This document shows positions 9,876 through 21,796 of a stretch of DNA of 64,000 nucleotides, one piece after another. The notes beneath the pieces were generated by a model. The model worked only from the letters and a program-made list of their open reading frames with translations, was not told the origin of the DNA and searched no databases. Numbering within the stretch: position 1 is the first letter of the stretch; each line of letters opens with the position of its first letter. The stretch spans positions 9,135,113-9,199,112 of the forward strand of contig RPFO01000080.1 in NCBI GenBank assembly GCA_009746045.1, given 5' to 3'. The stretch comes from Mesostigma viride (Eukaryota; Streptophyta; Mesostigmatophyceae; Mesostigmatales; Mesostigmataceae). Made by a program: the position numbers and the translations under genes.

Positions 9876-10788
9876 CTTCGGGCTCCTCTGCCCTGGGAAG
9901 TAGTCGCCTTTGCAGTACTAAGGTGCGCCAGATGCGGTAGAATGCGTTGTAGCCTAGCACCTTGGCCCCTTCCCCCGCTTCTGCCACCACGTCTTCAACG
10001 TACATGGCGTGCATCTCCTTGATGGACATGACGTCCATGAAGACAACGCCAGCATGAGTCGGGTCATGGTCTGCGATCTGCTGCACCAACTCGTGCATCC
10101 ACATTGCTGCGTGTTCGCCAACCTCCGAACGCCCCCGAGCATCACGCTCAGGTGGTGCGTGCTCCAGACCAACACCGAAAGTCGCTAGGTCGTTGGGATG
10201 CACGGTCAGGAAATACTCCTTCGCCGACACAACCGACGCCACCAGATTGTTCCAAGTCGCCTGGGTAACGCCGGCCATCTTCCGGATGGCAGATGCACAA
10301 CCGGTGACGGTGTACATGCACCCCGCAATCACCACGTCCACGTGTAAAGGGCCGGTAATGATGTACTTCTTGTAACGGCCACCGTCGGCAGGGGATTCTA
10401 CCTCGATGTTGCCCACGCCGGCCGACCGGATCACGTCGCAAAGGGAGGCCATGCGCTGCTGGTCCGTTTGGTTGTACAGGAACTCTCGAAAGGCAGTCCA
10501 CGACCTGGTATGGGTAAGTAAGGTGCCCACCTTCTCGAGGCAATGCTCCCCACAAGTCGGACCGCACTTCCTGGCCTTGGCGATGTCCTTGTCAACGGAC
10601 TTCAATTTGGAGGCGAGAAGCCGGGCGCCATCTTTCTTCCCACTGCGCTTCGCTCGAGAGGAAGACGTGCCGGGCCCCATTTCCGTGTGAAGCAGGTCGT
10701 CGTCAGAGCCGTCAGAATCCACGCCCCAACTAGCTTCAGAACTCGCATCCGAATCCACCAGGTCTGGCACATCCCATTCTTCATCCAT
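9790..10788 (-). CDS. N-terminal part of the DUF7869-like gene
   Basis: A 332-codon frame starting MDEEWDVPD, with an acidic serine-rich N-terminus (residues 1-40), a basic KRSGKK patch and a cysteine pattern CGPTCGEHC. A folded region ends in VLGYNAFYRIWRTLVLQ, after which the homologous protein continues in the next frame at 8946-9875; the last ~25 codons here are therefore spurious. The organisation (N-terminal regulatory region, zinc motif, D-E-H core) matches large DUF7869 proteins. The promoter probably lies in the repeats at 10795-11190. Confidence 0.6.
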   Translation of the reverse strand: MDEEWDVPDLVDSDASSEASWGVDSDGSDDDLLHTEMGPGTSSSRAKRSGKKDGARLLASKLKSVDKDIAKARKCGPTCGEHCLEKVGTLLTHTRSWTAFREFLYNQTDQQRMASLCDVIRSAGVGNIEVESPADGGRYKKYIITGPLHVDVVIAGCMYTVTGCASAIRKMAGVTQATWNNLVASVVSAKEYFLTVHPNDLATFGVGLEHAPPERDARGRSEVGEHAAMWMHELVQQIADHDPTHAGVVFMDVMSIKEMHAMYVEDVVAEAGEGAKVLGYNAFYRIWRTLVLQRRLLPRAEEPEGGGMPAQQEHRSLRRLRGTAHAAPRCFN

Positions 10789-10794
10789 GTTAAT

Positions 10795-11190
10795 AGGAAA
10801 TCTACTGTATTACACCCGGTGGTGCTTGGACAGAAGCAAGAAAACCCCGCCCACCGCTCAAATGTGGCGCCCAACAAAGCCCCAAACTGATTTCTTCGAT
10901 AAGTCTACTGTTCTACATCCGGTGGTGGATGGACACAAGCAATAAAGGCCCCGCCCACACCTCAGATTTCTTTAGAAAATCTACTGATCTACATTCGATG
11001 GCGCCTTCACAGAAGCAGGAAACTCCGCCCACCGGTCAAATGTGACGCCCAACAAAGCCCCAACTGATTTCTTCAAGAAGTATACTGTTTTACACCCGGT
11101 AGTGCTTGGACAGAAGCACTATGTAAAGCCCGCCCACACATCGGATTTCTTTACGAAAAACCTGTTTTACATTCGATGGGGTCTTGACAG
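10795..11190. repeat. tandem promoter-proximal repeat of about 178 bp (two units, two half-units each)
   Basis: The motif tctactgt(a/t)ttacacccggtg, followed by gacagaagca and a ccccgcccac box, recurs at about 10802, 10905, 10979, 11081 and 11158 with alternating sequence between copies. Two ~178-bp units (10798-10976 and 10977-11154) each hold two related halves. The array sits directly upstream of the minus-strand gene start at 10788 and upstream of the plus-strand gene at 12312, so it could act as a bidirectional promoter or a transposase-binding array. Confidence 0.7.
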
Positions 11191-11269
11191 ATTCAAGCAG
11201 CAATACTCGTTTCTACCTGCGTGCGACTGCTGCGGCTGAGTGCTGCAACTTGTCTTCACGTCCCAGTCT

Positions 11270-12110
11270 TCATGTGACAGTCCTGGTCTTCACGTCTTCA
11301 CGTCTTCACGTCTTCACGTCTTCACGGCTTCACGGCTTCACCTGAACACCTGAACTTGCGGCGTATCGTATCTTTGATACCTTGCATGCACGTCTTCACG
11401 TCTTCACGTCTTCACCGCGTCTTCACCTGTCTTCACCACGTCTTCACGTCTTCACGTCTTCACGTCTTCACGGCTTCACGGCTTCACCTGAACACCTGAA
11501 CTTCACCTGAACTTGCCGTATCGTGTCTTCACGTCTTCACGTCTTCCCGTCTTCACGTCTTCACGTCTTCACCGCGTCTTCACCTGTCTTCACCACGTCT
11601 TCACGGCTTCACGTCTTCACGTCTTCACGTCTTCACCTGAACACCTGAACTTCACCTGAACTTGCCGTATCGTGTCTTCACGTCTTCACGTCTTCACGTC
11701 TTCACGTCTTCACGTCTTCACGTCTTCACGTCTTCACGTCTTCACGTCTTCACGTCTTCACCGCGTCTTCACCTGTCTTCACCACGTCTTCACGGCTTCA
11801 CGTCTTCACGTCTTCACGGCTTCACCTGAACACCTGAACTTCACCTGAACTTGCCGTATCGTGTCTTCACGTCTTCACGTCTTCACGTCTTCACGTCTTC
11901 ACGTCTTCACGTCTTCACGTCTTCACGTCTTCACGTCTTCACGTCTTCACGTCTTCACGTCTTCACGTCTTCACGTCTTCACCGCGTCTTCACCTGTCTT
12001 CACCACGTCTTCACGGCTTCACGGCTTCACGTCTTCACGGCTTCACCTGAACACCTGAACTTTGCGTATCGTATCTTTGATACATTGCATCATTTGCATG
12101 CCTTGGAGCT
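11270..12110. repeat. 8-bp satellite (cttcacgt)n with higher-order organisation
   Basis: Long runs of cttcacgt, broken by accgcgtcttcacctgtcttcacc and by cacctgaacacctgaacttcacc blocks that end in ttgccgtatcgtg. Higher-order copies are seen from about 11520, 11660 and 11850. The array is bracketed by gtatcgtatctttgatac copies at about 11367 and 12066. The plus-strand ORFs here (HVFTSSRL repeats) are repeat artefacts. Confidence 0.9.
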
Positions 12111-12311
12111 GCACGTCTTCAAGCAGTGTCACCCAGTTCCCGCTTGATTCAAATGCACTTTGCGCTTGAATTCGTGACTTCGCCCCGCTCAAGGTGGAAA
12201 GAATGATGGGCACTAGTAGCCACGGGAACTATGCCCGATGCTGATAGCCGAAGCGATGACATGGACGAATTGATTGATTTGTGTTATGCCGGGGACGATT
12301 GTAGAAAATGA

Positions 12312-12647
12312 GTGCTAGGAAAGAAATCTGGTGCCATGAAAGTAGATTTTTTGGCCGGTGCAAACCACCAATGCGCCGGCCGATGTGGCAAGGTCCTGCA
12401 CGGCATCTGTACGCATATTTTCAGGCACGCAGACGACGGTGACGGCACGGAATGGCAATGCTCTGACTGCGGCGGCCCTCCACGATGCCAGCCGTGCGCC
12501 ACGCTCGAGCAGCCAGGGCACACTAGCAACATTAAGCCCACGGAGCCTTCCACTATCAGCCCAGAGTGCCCGGATGTTTCGTTTCGCACGCCCGTCACCG
12601 AGGATGACCTGACTTTCGATGATGATGGCGGTTGTGATGATCGATGA
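12312..12647 (+). CDS. zinc-finger (PHD-like) N-terminal piece of a polyQ gene
   Basis: A 111-codon frame with CAGRCGKVLHGICTHIF and EWQCSDCGG, a cysteine/histidine arrangement like a degenerate PHD or similar zinc finger, followed by an acidic tail. The next frame (12619-13611) overlaps by 29 nt in the +1 register, so the two are joined by an intron or a frameshift that I cannot place. It is head-to-head with the DUF7869-like gene across the repeat array. Confidence 0.45.
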   Translation: MLGKKSGAMKVDFLAGANHQCAGRCGKVLHGICTHIFRHADDGDGTEWQCSDCGGPPRCQPCATLEQPGHTSNIKPTEPSTISPECPDVSFRTPVTEDDLTFDDDGGCDDR

Positions 12648-13405
12648 AGCTGCAAGGGCAGAGGATGACTTCCATCATGATGGGGCTGCAAATGCGACAA
12701 ACGAGAAAGATTCCGCGATGTCTCCTCAGCGTCCTGCCGACGAGCATGGTCATTCAAACCCGGGTTCGGGGCTGGACGCCACTAAGGAGGCTCTGTTCTT
12801 TTCCCCTCTACCTGAGGCCGGCGTTCCTGAAAAGCGGGACGATGGCACGCCGGTCTCTACTGCAAGCTCTTTTAGCCGCAGTGGACCGATGGCACTGTCT
12901 GTCGTGGAAATTTCTGGCTGGGATACCCTCGGGGTGGTGGTGGGGGGCCTCACCATCGACAAACAGCTGCAAGCGGTGCTGGTCGCCCAAACGACCTACA
13001 CAACAAAGAAAACATTAAAATCGGCATACACAAATGCGGCACGGGGGAGATCCTCTACCATCAAGATGACAGATGTGGTGTGCATGGTCGTCGATCGTGA
13101 CCCTGCCACTGGGCACATCCCCGGATTCAAGGTAGTTGACACATTTCCGGAGAGTGCGCGAAACGAGCGTATTGAGCGCACTCTCGCCTGGGCCCAGTCC
13201 CACCAAGGTGAGCTGGTGTCCCAGATGACATGGGACTTCCTCGCTGAGGCCCCATGCATCTTGACAACAGGATTTCCTAGGGACCCCGCCCTTGCCTTGT
13301 ATTCAGGTCCTGCTGCAGCGGTGTGGTCTCCGGCGCCTAGCCGGGGGATGCGAGTGCGTGCCCCCCCGCCCACAGTGAAGCCCCCAGAGGCAGCCATGCA
13401 CGCCT

Positions 13406-15065
<1,660 letters not shown>

Positions 15066-15604
15066 AATCAGTTCTTTGACACTGAGTTGGCACTAGACGC
15101 AACACCTTTGATGCACATGAGTGCAGGGCGCATGTGTTGAAACCATGCAACCATGGCGATCCCTCAAAAAGTTTGGTTATGTAATAAGTGAGACAATTAT
15201 TCCGGACGTATGATGGCCCAACGTCCTGTAAGGTTGAGTTGTCTTGGAGGAGGAGCGTGATGACCGCGGAAGCCGCGTGGGTGTCTGTAGTGCTACATCT
15301 TGAAGATGTACGATCTTGGAAGAATTATGGTCTTGGAATCATATAATAATGAGCTTGGAATAAAGTTGCGGGCAGCCTTCAATTGGCATATGTTGTCTTA
15401 TTGATGTTGTCTCATTGCGTTAATGGGTCAATTGTCTTAGTTAAGTGTTGTATATCTTGGGAAACTCATTGCTTCAATAAAATGCATGTTAGGCGCAATC
15501 AACCCCCTCAAACACATCTGAAAACTGCACAGTGCATCAAACGTATCCTAGACAAAAAAATGTATCCTAATCCGGTAAAACCACCCTGTGTGTTCACGGT
15601 ATGT
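15066..15604. other. 3' flank of the polyQ gene
   Basis: No gene seen. AATAAAG at about 15359-15365 could end the polyQ transcript. The rest is AT-richer than the flanks and has no repeat I can recognise. Confidence 0.4.
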
Positions 15605-15745
15605 CCGACATGATGATCTATATGCGGATGATCAGCTGGACGTTGTCTCCTTGATAATTCACCCTCATCGAGCGCCTCGAGCACATTCAGACCTGGCTGG
15701 ACTGTCTGGGCTTGGAGGCTGCCACGGTCGTACGGGTTAGTGGAA
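15605..15745 (+). pseudogene. LINE reverse-transcriptase relic
   Basis: A plus-strand frame reads LYADDQLDVVS, which matches the YADD active-site motif of non-LTR RTs. After a one-base shift, LIERLEHIQTWLDCLGLE follows, which is the helix after the YADD hairpin. Only about 45 codons remain, with a frameshift. Confidence 0.6.
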
Positions 15746-15853
15746 ATTAGCGTCAAAACTTAGGCGATGGTGATTGGTGCTACCAATCGGCCGCCGCTCC
15801 CGCGGCTGCTAGGTACGGGACTGAGGTACGCTCCGTGATCGCGCGCTGCAAAA

Positions 15854-16309
15854 AGTTATGCTGGAACAAGTTTTGATGCTTTGTAATTGAAAACACACAC
15901 ACATATGTTCTTTGCTTTCGTATTCAACTTCGTTAATGACTTTACGCACAGCAATTGAATATATTGCGTTCGCTTTCACTCTCGTCAACGCGCAATTGAT
16001 TGCGTCAACGAATCCACGTCAATGACTTACGTGGAATAGATCCTTCTAGAAACACTTGCAGCAACCAACTATTTGGTACTGCAGATACTTGGCGCATACA
16101 AAGACTTTGCGCTAGATACGATTGTACGGCGTAGGTTATTCTGACGTCGCACCAGAAGCAGCACAACTACCAAGGACATATTCCGATCCTTAGCAGCTGA
16201 CTGGCTTCTACTACTGTACTGTTATGCGGATGCCAATACTAATTCTTTCAACGCTGTACTAATCTGTATTATAGTGGCATCCATTGCATATGAGCCACCT
16301 GGCTCAACT
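15854..16309 (-). repeat. 3' LTR of element A
   Basis: 456 bp, begins agttatgctgg and ends ggctcaact. On the minus strand the sequence just before it reads aaaagtgggctgg, an acceptable polypurine tract. Target duplication CAAAA at 15849-15853. Confidence 0.92.
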
Positions 16310-16566
16310 CCAGCCCACTTTTCAAGTGTGAAATAAGACCGGCAAATGTGATGTATTGAGAGGTGTTTAAACCCCTATCGGCCGCATCAATTGACGGGCT
16401 TATTTTCACATCTAGTGAAGCTGCTTTCCTGAACTGGACTTCGGCACGCTTCTGGAATGCAAAACCTTAGTCCAGGAGGAGACGGCCAAACCGTTGATAG
16501 GGAAAACCTCAAGGGATAAAAACCTATCCGCAGGGGCATTAGGCAAGGCCCACGGCTGGTCGTGAC
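16310..16566 (-). other. 3' untranslated region of element A with a conserved block
   Basis: Noncoding, between the RNase H stop and the 3' LTR. The block at 16498-16541 (gggaaaacc, ggataaaaacctat, ggggcatta) recurs in element B at 20268-20317 although the surrounding sequence differs, so it may be a functional RNA signal. Confidence 0.55.
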
Positions 16567-19485
16567 TTAGCCCATGTTAAGGGGACCACGCCCACTCATG
16601 AGCTCCCTAAGCAGACCATAGGCTGCCACAGCCTTGGTAAAGGTTTTGCTCAGGGCATCAGCAACATTGAGTCGACCCTCGATGTGCTGGTTTTTGACGC
16701 CTTGGCTCAGTTCCTTGGCTACGATGTAGTCTAAGTCAGGGCTGGCAGCACTGTCCTTGTTCATGAAGCTGACCACATGCAAGTTATCACATAGGACAGT
16801 GATAGAAGACTGCAGAGCAGTTGTGGCTTGAAGAATCCAATGAAGGAGTTCGCGAACATACATTGATGTGCGAACAGCCTCAGCATAGGCCCTGCATTCT
16901 GCAGTATCAATGCCCTCAAAGACTCTTCTCTGCAGATAGCTATACCAGGCCACCACAGAGGGAACACCTGCAGCATTAGCGACGGTCACGACCCCAGCAG
17001 CCCTCGCCCTGAGTTTGTCAATCTTGCGAGATTCTTGGCTGCTATCAGAGTATGTGATAATTTGAATGGGTTTTTCCCAGTCAATGCCTGATAATACAAG
17101 TGGAGGTGAGTTCTCAATGTATTTTATCAGATTCTTAACCCCCATCTTTATTAAAATGTCATCAGGCATTCGAGCAATGACCGCCAAGTCAGGACTTATG
17201 GTAACTGCCATCCAGCCCAGCTTTCCCCGTAACTTGGGGCAATCATTGGGCGTAAGGCGTCCCAACTCTTTAAGGCTGTTAAGAAGGTTATCCTTATAAG
17301 CCTTAGAAAGTTGCATCTTAAGATGCCATCCTGTCTCGTTCTTGAACAGGGTTAGATCCATGCCACAGTAGGGTACAGATTGCCGAAATGTTAGATCTAT
17401 TCTTTTTCCAACGGGGAAGGTTGCGTTAGCTTGGGCATGAATATTGTGAACCCAGTCTGCCTCTCCCATATGGAAGGTATCATCCCCATGTAGCATTAGC
17501 ACTGCAGGATTTCCTTTAGCCTTTCTTACGAACAGGCTAGGACATAATGTACTCACAGTGAAGCCCAATCCTGTCAGGAATGGCTCCAATGTCTTCCTCC
17601 AGATAGCTGGACTACTGGTCAGACCTTCTACCCCTTTTAGGATCTTCATATACTTGGCATGAACTTCGGGGAGCCAGAACTTTGGCGTCCTTACGAAGAG
17701 GGGTCTGTGGCCTTTCCAGAGATTCTCAGCCACCTTCTGACTGCTGTGCAGAAACGCTCTGGTAAAGTCCATTACTGCAGCCAGGTATGCTAGGCCCTTG
17801 TTCAAGGCACCCAGTAAAATACAGAGTACCAGCCTAAATGCTATGTGCGACAGACCTGGGGTATACAACTCTTCCTTGGTCATGTCACTCGTTCCATGAA
17901 ATTGGTTCAAGACTGGTCTCACATGAGGGATCGGCTTTTCATCTTTCACCTGTTTCTTCTTCAAGGTGAGTTTGAGGCGAAGCATTTGTGCATCTGGAGG
18001 CATTTCATTAGTGGGCTCAAAGCAGTTAAGCTCGAACCATTCGTCCAAGCTTTTATTCATGGCTGATCTCCACCCTTCCAATCCTTCATAAGTAGAGCAC
18101 TCCTCACAGAGTTGCGGCCACTTCACTTGACTTTTGTTTGCCAAACTATGGAAACTCAAGCCAAGCGAAGACGGGTCCAAAGCAGTAGGAGTAATAAGCT
18201 CCTTGGCAGGGGGAACCTTAGCCCACTTACTTCCTGCTATTGATGCCACCTTAGGGGTTGAGCTCCACATAGCATCCGCCACACGCGCCAATGGCAATTG
18301 GCAGGTAAAGTTATTGAGGGGAATTGGGTTACATCCCTCCCGACGGAGCTCCTTCCCTTCATACAAACTGACACCCTTTTGCAGGAGAAACGGCTGACCA
18401 ATAATGATTGGTCCATCATATCCCTCTATTACGCAAATAGGAGTTAAGGTACCAAGTAGAGGGACATGGATTTCACCTATCACGGGGTAGGCAACTTTCC
18501 CATTAAAATCTTGTATACGTTTCCATTTACTGGGAAGGATAGTATAACCCTCTATATCTTCGGGACTGATAATGGATACCTCTGCCTGGCTGTCCACTGC
18601 GAACCCGTTGATAAGAAGGATATCTTCCTTAGGGACATTTAACAATGCCACCTTAGGGCGCTGCAAATACTTAACAACATTAGACAGAGAGAATTTCTGC
18701 CTCTTGGATGGCTGCAGTCCACCCAATGGGCCATGTTCTGGGGCAGAACCATTGATGGCTCCTTCCTGATTGCAATAAGGAGGAGTTGCAATCGGGCATT
18801 CACACTTGGCTGAATTCTTAGCCAACTGTGGCTCACCAGGGGTTAAATCCATAACCTTCCTCTTAAGAGATACAGCCTCACTTAGCTTTGCCTCTTCACC
18901 TATTGTGGCCCCCGCAGGGAGTGCAATGCCACACCCCGGCTCTACAAAACTCCCTCCATGAGATGCAGTCATAGGGCAGGACAAAGCAACCCTCATCTGT
19001 TCGTCATCCCGTTGTACACCGGTCAGATCAGATTCAGATGGTCCCCCCTGCATTGCCTCTTGCCATGTGGGTAGCAGACCGCCGAGTTGGGTTTGGCTTG
19101 GCTTCGCTTGGTTTACCTCTTGACGTACTGATGGGACGACCAGTTCTTCATTGCCCGGATTGTTCTTATTATTTGGGCCCAACACATCTACATCGGGCAA
19201 GACTGGTTTGATCCTGTGCCAAGATACGTGGTAGACCCTTCCATCACGTTCCACATCAGCAGTTTTCTGGTCTACCTGGAGGTCCTTAATAACAGCAGGG
19301 CCTTCCCATTTCCCCCTCTTGAGAGGAGGTCCCTCCTTATAGACCCATACAGCCTGACCTTGGTTAAAATTCATGGAACCCCGATATCTATCTTTTCTCT
19401 TCAGCCTGAGATGCTCATCATTTAAATATTGATTCCAGGCTTTCATCGTGGATTCAGGGTACAAAGAATAATTCAGGCCCTTAGG
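16567..19485 (-). CDS. element A pol, part 2: IN C-terminus, protease-like, RT, RNase H
   Basis: The frame reads without stops from the end of element B's LTR. First comes the IN C-terminal region with an SH3-like part (GQAVWVYKEGPPLKRGKWEGP). After a ~130-residue linker there is a retropepsin-like domain: NGFAVDSQAEVSII as the active-site region (DSQ, not DSG/DTG) and IIGQPFLLQ as the late I-I-G flap partner. The copia RT follows with LKLTLKKK, VMDFTRAFLHS, LKGVEGL and LHGDD in place of the usual YVDD. RNase H has TYSDSSQESR, ECRAYAEA, CDNLHVVSF and ADALSK. The protease sits after, not before, the integrase. No internal stop was seen. Confidence 0.88.
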   Translation of the reverse strand, partial: PKGLNYSLYPESTMKAWNQYLNDEHLRLKRKDRYRGSMNFNQGQAVWVYKEGPPLKRGKWEGPAVIKDLQVDQKTADVERDGRVYHVSWHRIKPVLPDVDVLGPNNKNNPGNEELVVPSVRQEVNQAKPSQTQLGGLLPTWQEAMQGGPSESDLTGVQRDDEQMRVALSCPMTASHGGSFVEPGCGIALPAGATIGEEAKLSEAVSLKRKVMDLTPGEPQLAKNSAKCECPIATPPYCNQEGAINGSAPEHGPLGGLQPSKRQKFSLSNVVKYLQRPKVALLNVPKEDILLINGFAVDSQAEVSIISPEDIEGYTILPSKWKRIQDFNGKVAYPVIGEIHVPLLGTLTPICVIEGYDGPIIIGQPFLLQKGVSLYEGKELRREGCNPIPLNNFTCQLPLARVADAMWSSTPKVASIAGSKWAKVPPAKELITPTALDPSSLGLSFHSLANKSQVKWPQLCEECSTYEGLEGWRSAMNKSLDEWFELNCFEPTNEMPPDAQMLRLKLTLKKKQVKDEKPIPHVRPVLNQFHGTSDMTKEELYTPGLSHIAFRLVLCILLGALNKGLAYLAAVMDFTRAFLHSSQKVAENLWKGHRPLFVRTPKFWLPEVHAKYMKILKGVEGLTSSPAIWRKTLEPFLTGLGFTVSTLCPSLFVRKAKGNPAVLMLHGDDTFHMGEADWVHNIHAQANATFPVGKRIDLTFRQSVPYCGMDLTLFKNETGWHLKMQLSKAYKDNLLNSLKELGRLTPNDCPKLRGKLGWMAVTISPDLAVIARMPDDILIKMGVKNLIKYIENSPPLVLSGIDWEKPIQIITYSDSSQESRKIDKLRARAAGVVTVANAAGVPSVVAWYSYLQRRVFEGIDTAECRAYAEAVRTSMYVRELLHWILQATTALQSSITVLCDNLHVVSFMNKDSAASPDLDYIVAKELSQGVKNQHIEGRLNVADALSKTFTKAVAAYGLLRELMSGRGPLNMG

Positions 19486-20101
19486 AGTTGAATGAGAGTT
19501 TACCACCGAGGGAATCCATGGCTCTTGCAGGAAAGTTGCCTTTATTATAATGAGCAAACACAGACGTAAGTCACGTCAAGTCCGAGACTGCACGTAGCAC
19601 AGACGACAGGGTCGTTATGCCAAGAGAGCGTGCACGCAAGAGCTAGCGTCCCGGTGCGACCAAGTCACACATATAGCTTGCTAGGGACGCGTCCAAGTAT
19701 TCAGCTGCACTGTCACAGCTGAACTGTCAATCAATTGATTACACAGACTCTGGCACGCCTTTGGCGCGCAGATCTATCAATTGTCCATACGGCTAGTCCT
19801 GTGGACCTATCCGTACACTAGTCAGCATCAATTGTCTCATAGGTCCTGGCGCGCTACAGTGCGCCTACCTATCAATTGACCATCAAGTCCTGTACAAGTC
19901 CTGTCAACGTCCTGCGGACTATCAAAGTGACACTTGTACATCCTGTGTCCGTACGCGCCCACAGTGGCGCGCCGGGTACTGTCGGCACAGCCTAGGAAAC
20001 GTCATAACTTTTACGTTCCTTAACCAAATGAGGCGTTCAAGGTGCCGTTGGAAAGAGCGTAACAATCTCTATCCATCTAACGTAAATCCTTTACGTTAAC
20101 T
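19486..20101 (-). repeat. 3' LTR of element B
   Basis: 616 bp, starts agttgaatgagag and ends tttacgttaact. Contains several tcaattga/caattg motifs. A spurious Met-initiated frame running into the host element starts in this LTR. Confidence 0.92.
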
Positions 20102-21052
20102 CCAATCCCTTCTTTTCTTTAGGGATCACATCCCCTGCCAGGGACCCTTGAAGTAGCTTGAAATGTCCTTCACTCCAGCTTGAAGCTTGAACAGATGTCT
20201 TTAATGGCCAATGCCATTCCCCCAGCCCTTTCTTTTAAGGAACTGGAAAAGAAACAGATCTGCCACAGGGAAAACCATTTCATGAGAAATGGATAAAAAC
20301 CTATGGAAGTGGCATTACAGAGTACCACCAGATATTAGAAACACACAAAATTAAATACATACAGGTTAATTCTATGAGGTCTTCTCCAGGAATTAATCCC
20401 ATCACCTCGGTAGAGCCTCCAGTACAATGACCTTCTGGCGGTGAGTTACATTAATCCCAGATACTAATCCCATAAAACCCAGTACATATCTAATATAAGC
20501 ACAATAAATCCATGACAATTGAAATACCACTTGACAAAGTAAGACGTATTACAATAGTTTCCCCGTCATACTCTCAACAGGTTAGTATTGGCGCCCGTCT
20601 TATGGCGCCCGTCTACTTGTCAGATGATAAATTGCCACAGCAAACAAATGACAAAATGAAACACATAGGCAACAATTAAATCCTGCCCTGGGGAACTAGG
20701 GAAGTCTGAACAGGTAAAACACCTGAGCAGGCCAGCTTGTAGAAACATAATACCAGGGAATCGAACCCCGCCCTATAAACCCCAGAATAAAGGTTCCCAG
20801 ACCATTGTGAGAGGTATGTACAAATATACATTTCTTTTTAAATAGAATACATGGTCTGTAATGGACCTGTCAACCTTGTGTAGTCAACAGCATGAACCCC
20901 AGCCAAAACCTGGCTGTATCCTGATTAAAATCAGAGTGAGTGTACCATGGTCCATGAGCCTTAGTACAGACTAAAATACAGGTATTATGCCAGTCACAAT
21001 GCTGACACTACCACACAATCTGCTCTCCAATGCCCTATAACCAGGCACCAGC
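20102..21052 (-). other. 3' untranslated region of element B
   Basis: No coding sequence. Contains the polypurine tract next to the LTR, the block shared with element A (20268-20317), and a tRNA-like sequence on the minus strand around 20757-20829 (a GGTTCGATTCC box) that does not fold convincingly. Confidence 0.5.
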
Positions 21053-21796
21053 TTAGACAGCTTGCTGAGATGGGTCCATCAGAGACTGAAGAACCTTGTA
21101 TTGCACTGCTGCCTTCTGCACTAGCTTGGTCAAAGCATCAGCAGGATTGTCAACCCCAGGGATATGCTCAATATTGGCCAAGGAGGACAATTCCTTAAGA
21201 AGGAGATAATCCAAGTCCCTACTTCTGGCCATCTGCCTGTGCACAAACTGCACCATCCCCATGGAGTCTGTTTTTAGAAGAGTGGTAACCTGAAGTGGCC
21301 AAGGAGTGTTAGAAGTCATCTGATGAAGCAACTCCTTCAGATAAAGGCTTGTGTGAATGCCTTCACAAATAGCCCTGCATTCTGCCACATCACTACTGAC
21401 AGCCACCCGTTTGTGCAGGCGACTGAACCAGCTCACCAAACTCCCCAGGCCTTCCTGTCTGAGCACAAAGAGCCCTGCAGCCCTGCCCCTGACCTTGGAG
21501 ACCTGCCTGCTGTCCATTGAGCTATCCACATACAGCTCCATGCAAATGGGTTGTGATAAATCCACTGCAGACAACAGAATGCCAGACGAAGCCCTGACCT
21601 GATCAGCCACCTTGGCAGACCCTAGCTCTGTCAGCATGTCATCAGGCAACCTGGCTATGACCATAAGGTCTGGCCTGGAAATGCCTGCCACCCAAGCAAC
21701 CATGCCCCTCACCATGGGACACAGTGCCTGTGTGATGACTGGAGGAAGCTTGCTAATGAGGGTCTCTTGATAATCGTTGCCCCCCACCAGCAGCAT
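21053..21796 (-). pseudogene. element B RNase H domain, frameshifted from RT
   Basis: Reads ...NDYQETLISKLPP, then the copia RNase H signature: LYVDSSMDSRQ, DVAECRAICEG, LKTDSMGMVQF and ADALTK. It is one base out of register with the upstream RT frame. The break coincides with a run of seven C on the plus strand (21805-21811), where one extra base would restore continuity; a homopolymer slip or an assembly error is likely. Ends about 950 bp before the 3' LTR. Confidence 0.85.

Noticed and set aside
11280-12058. Regularly spaced repeats resembling a CRISPR array
   Set aside because: The 8-bp unit is contiguous and the spacers are other repeats; this is a satellite in a eukaryotic genome.
12284-12757. 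Minus-strand ORFs opposite the zinc-finger frame
   Set aside because: The plus-strand frames have cysteine/histidine patterning and coding-like composition; the minus ones do not.
20757-20829. tRNA-like sequence on the minus strand in the 3' UTR of element B
   Set aside because: It has a GGTTCGATTCC box and tRNA length, but only about five acceptor pairs and a poor anticodon loop and D arm. Not called as a tRNA.
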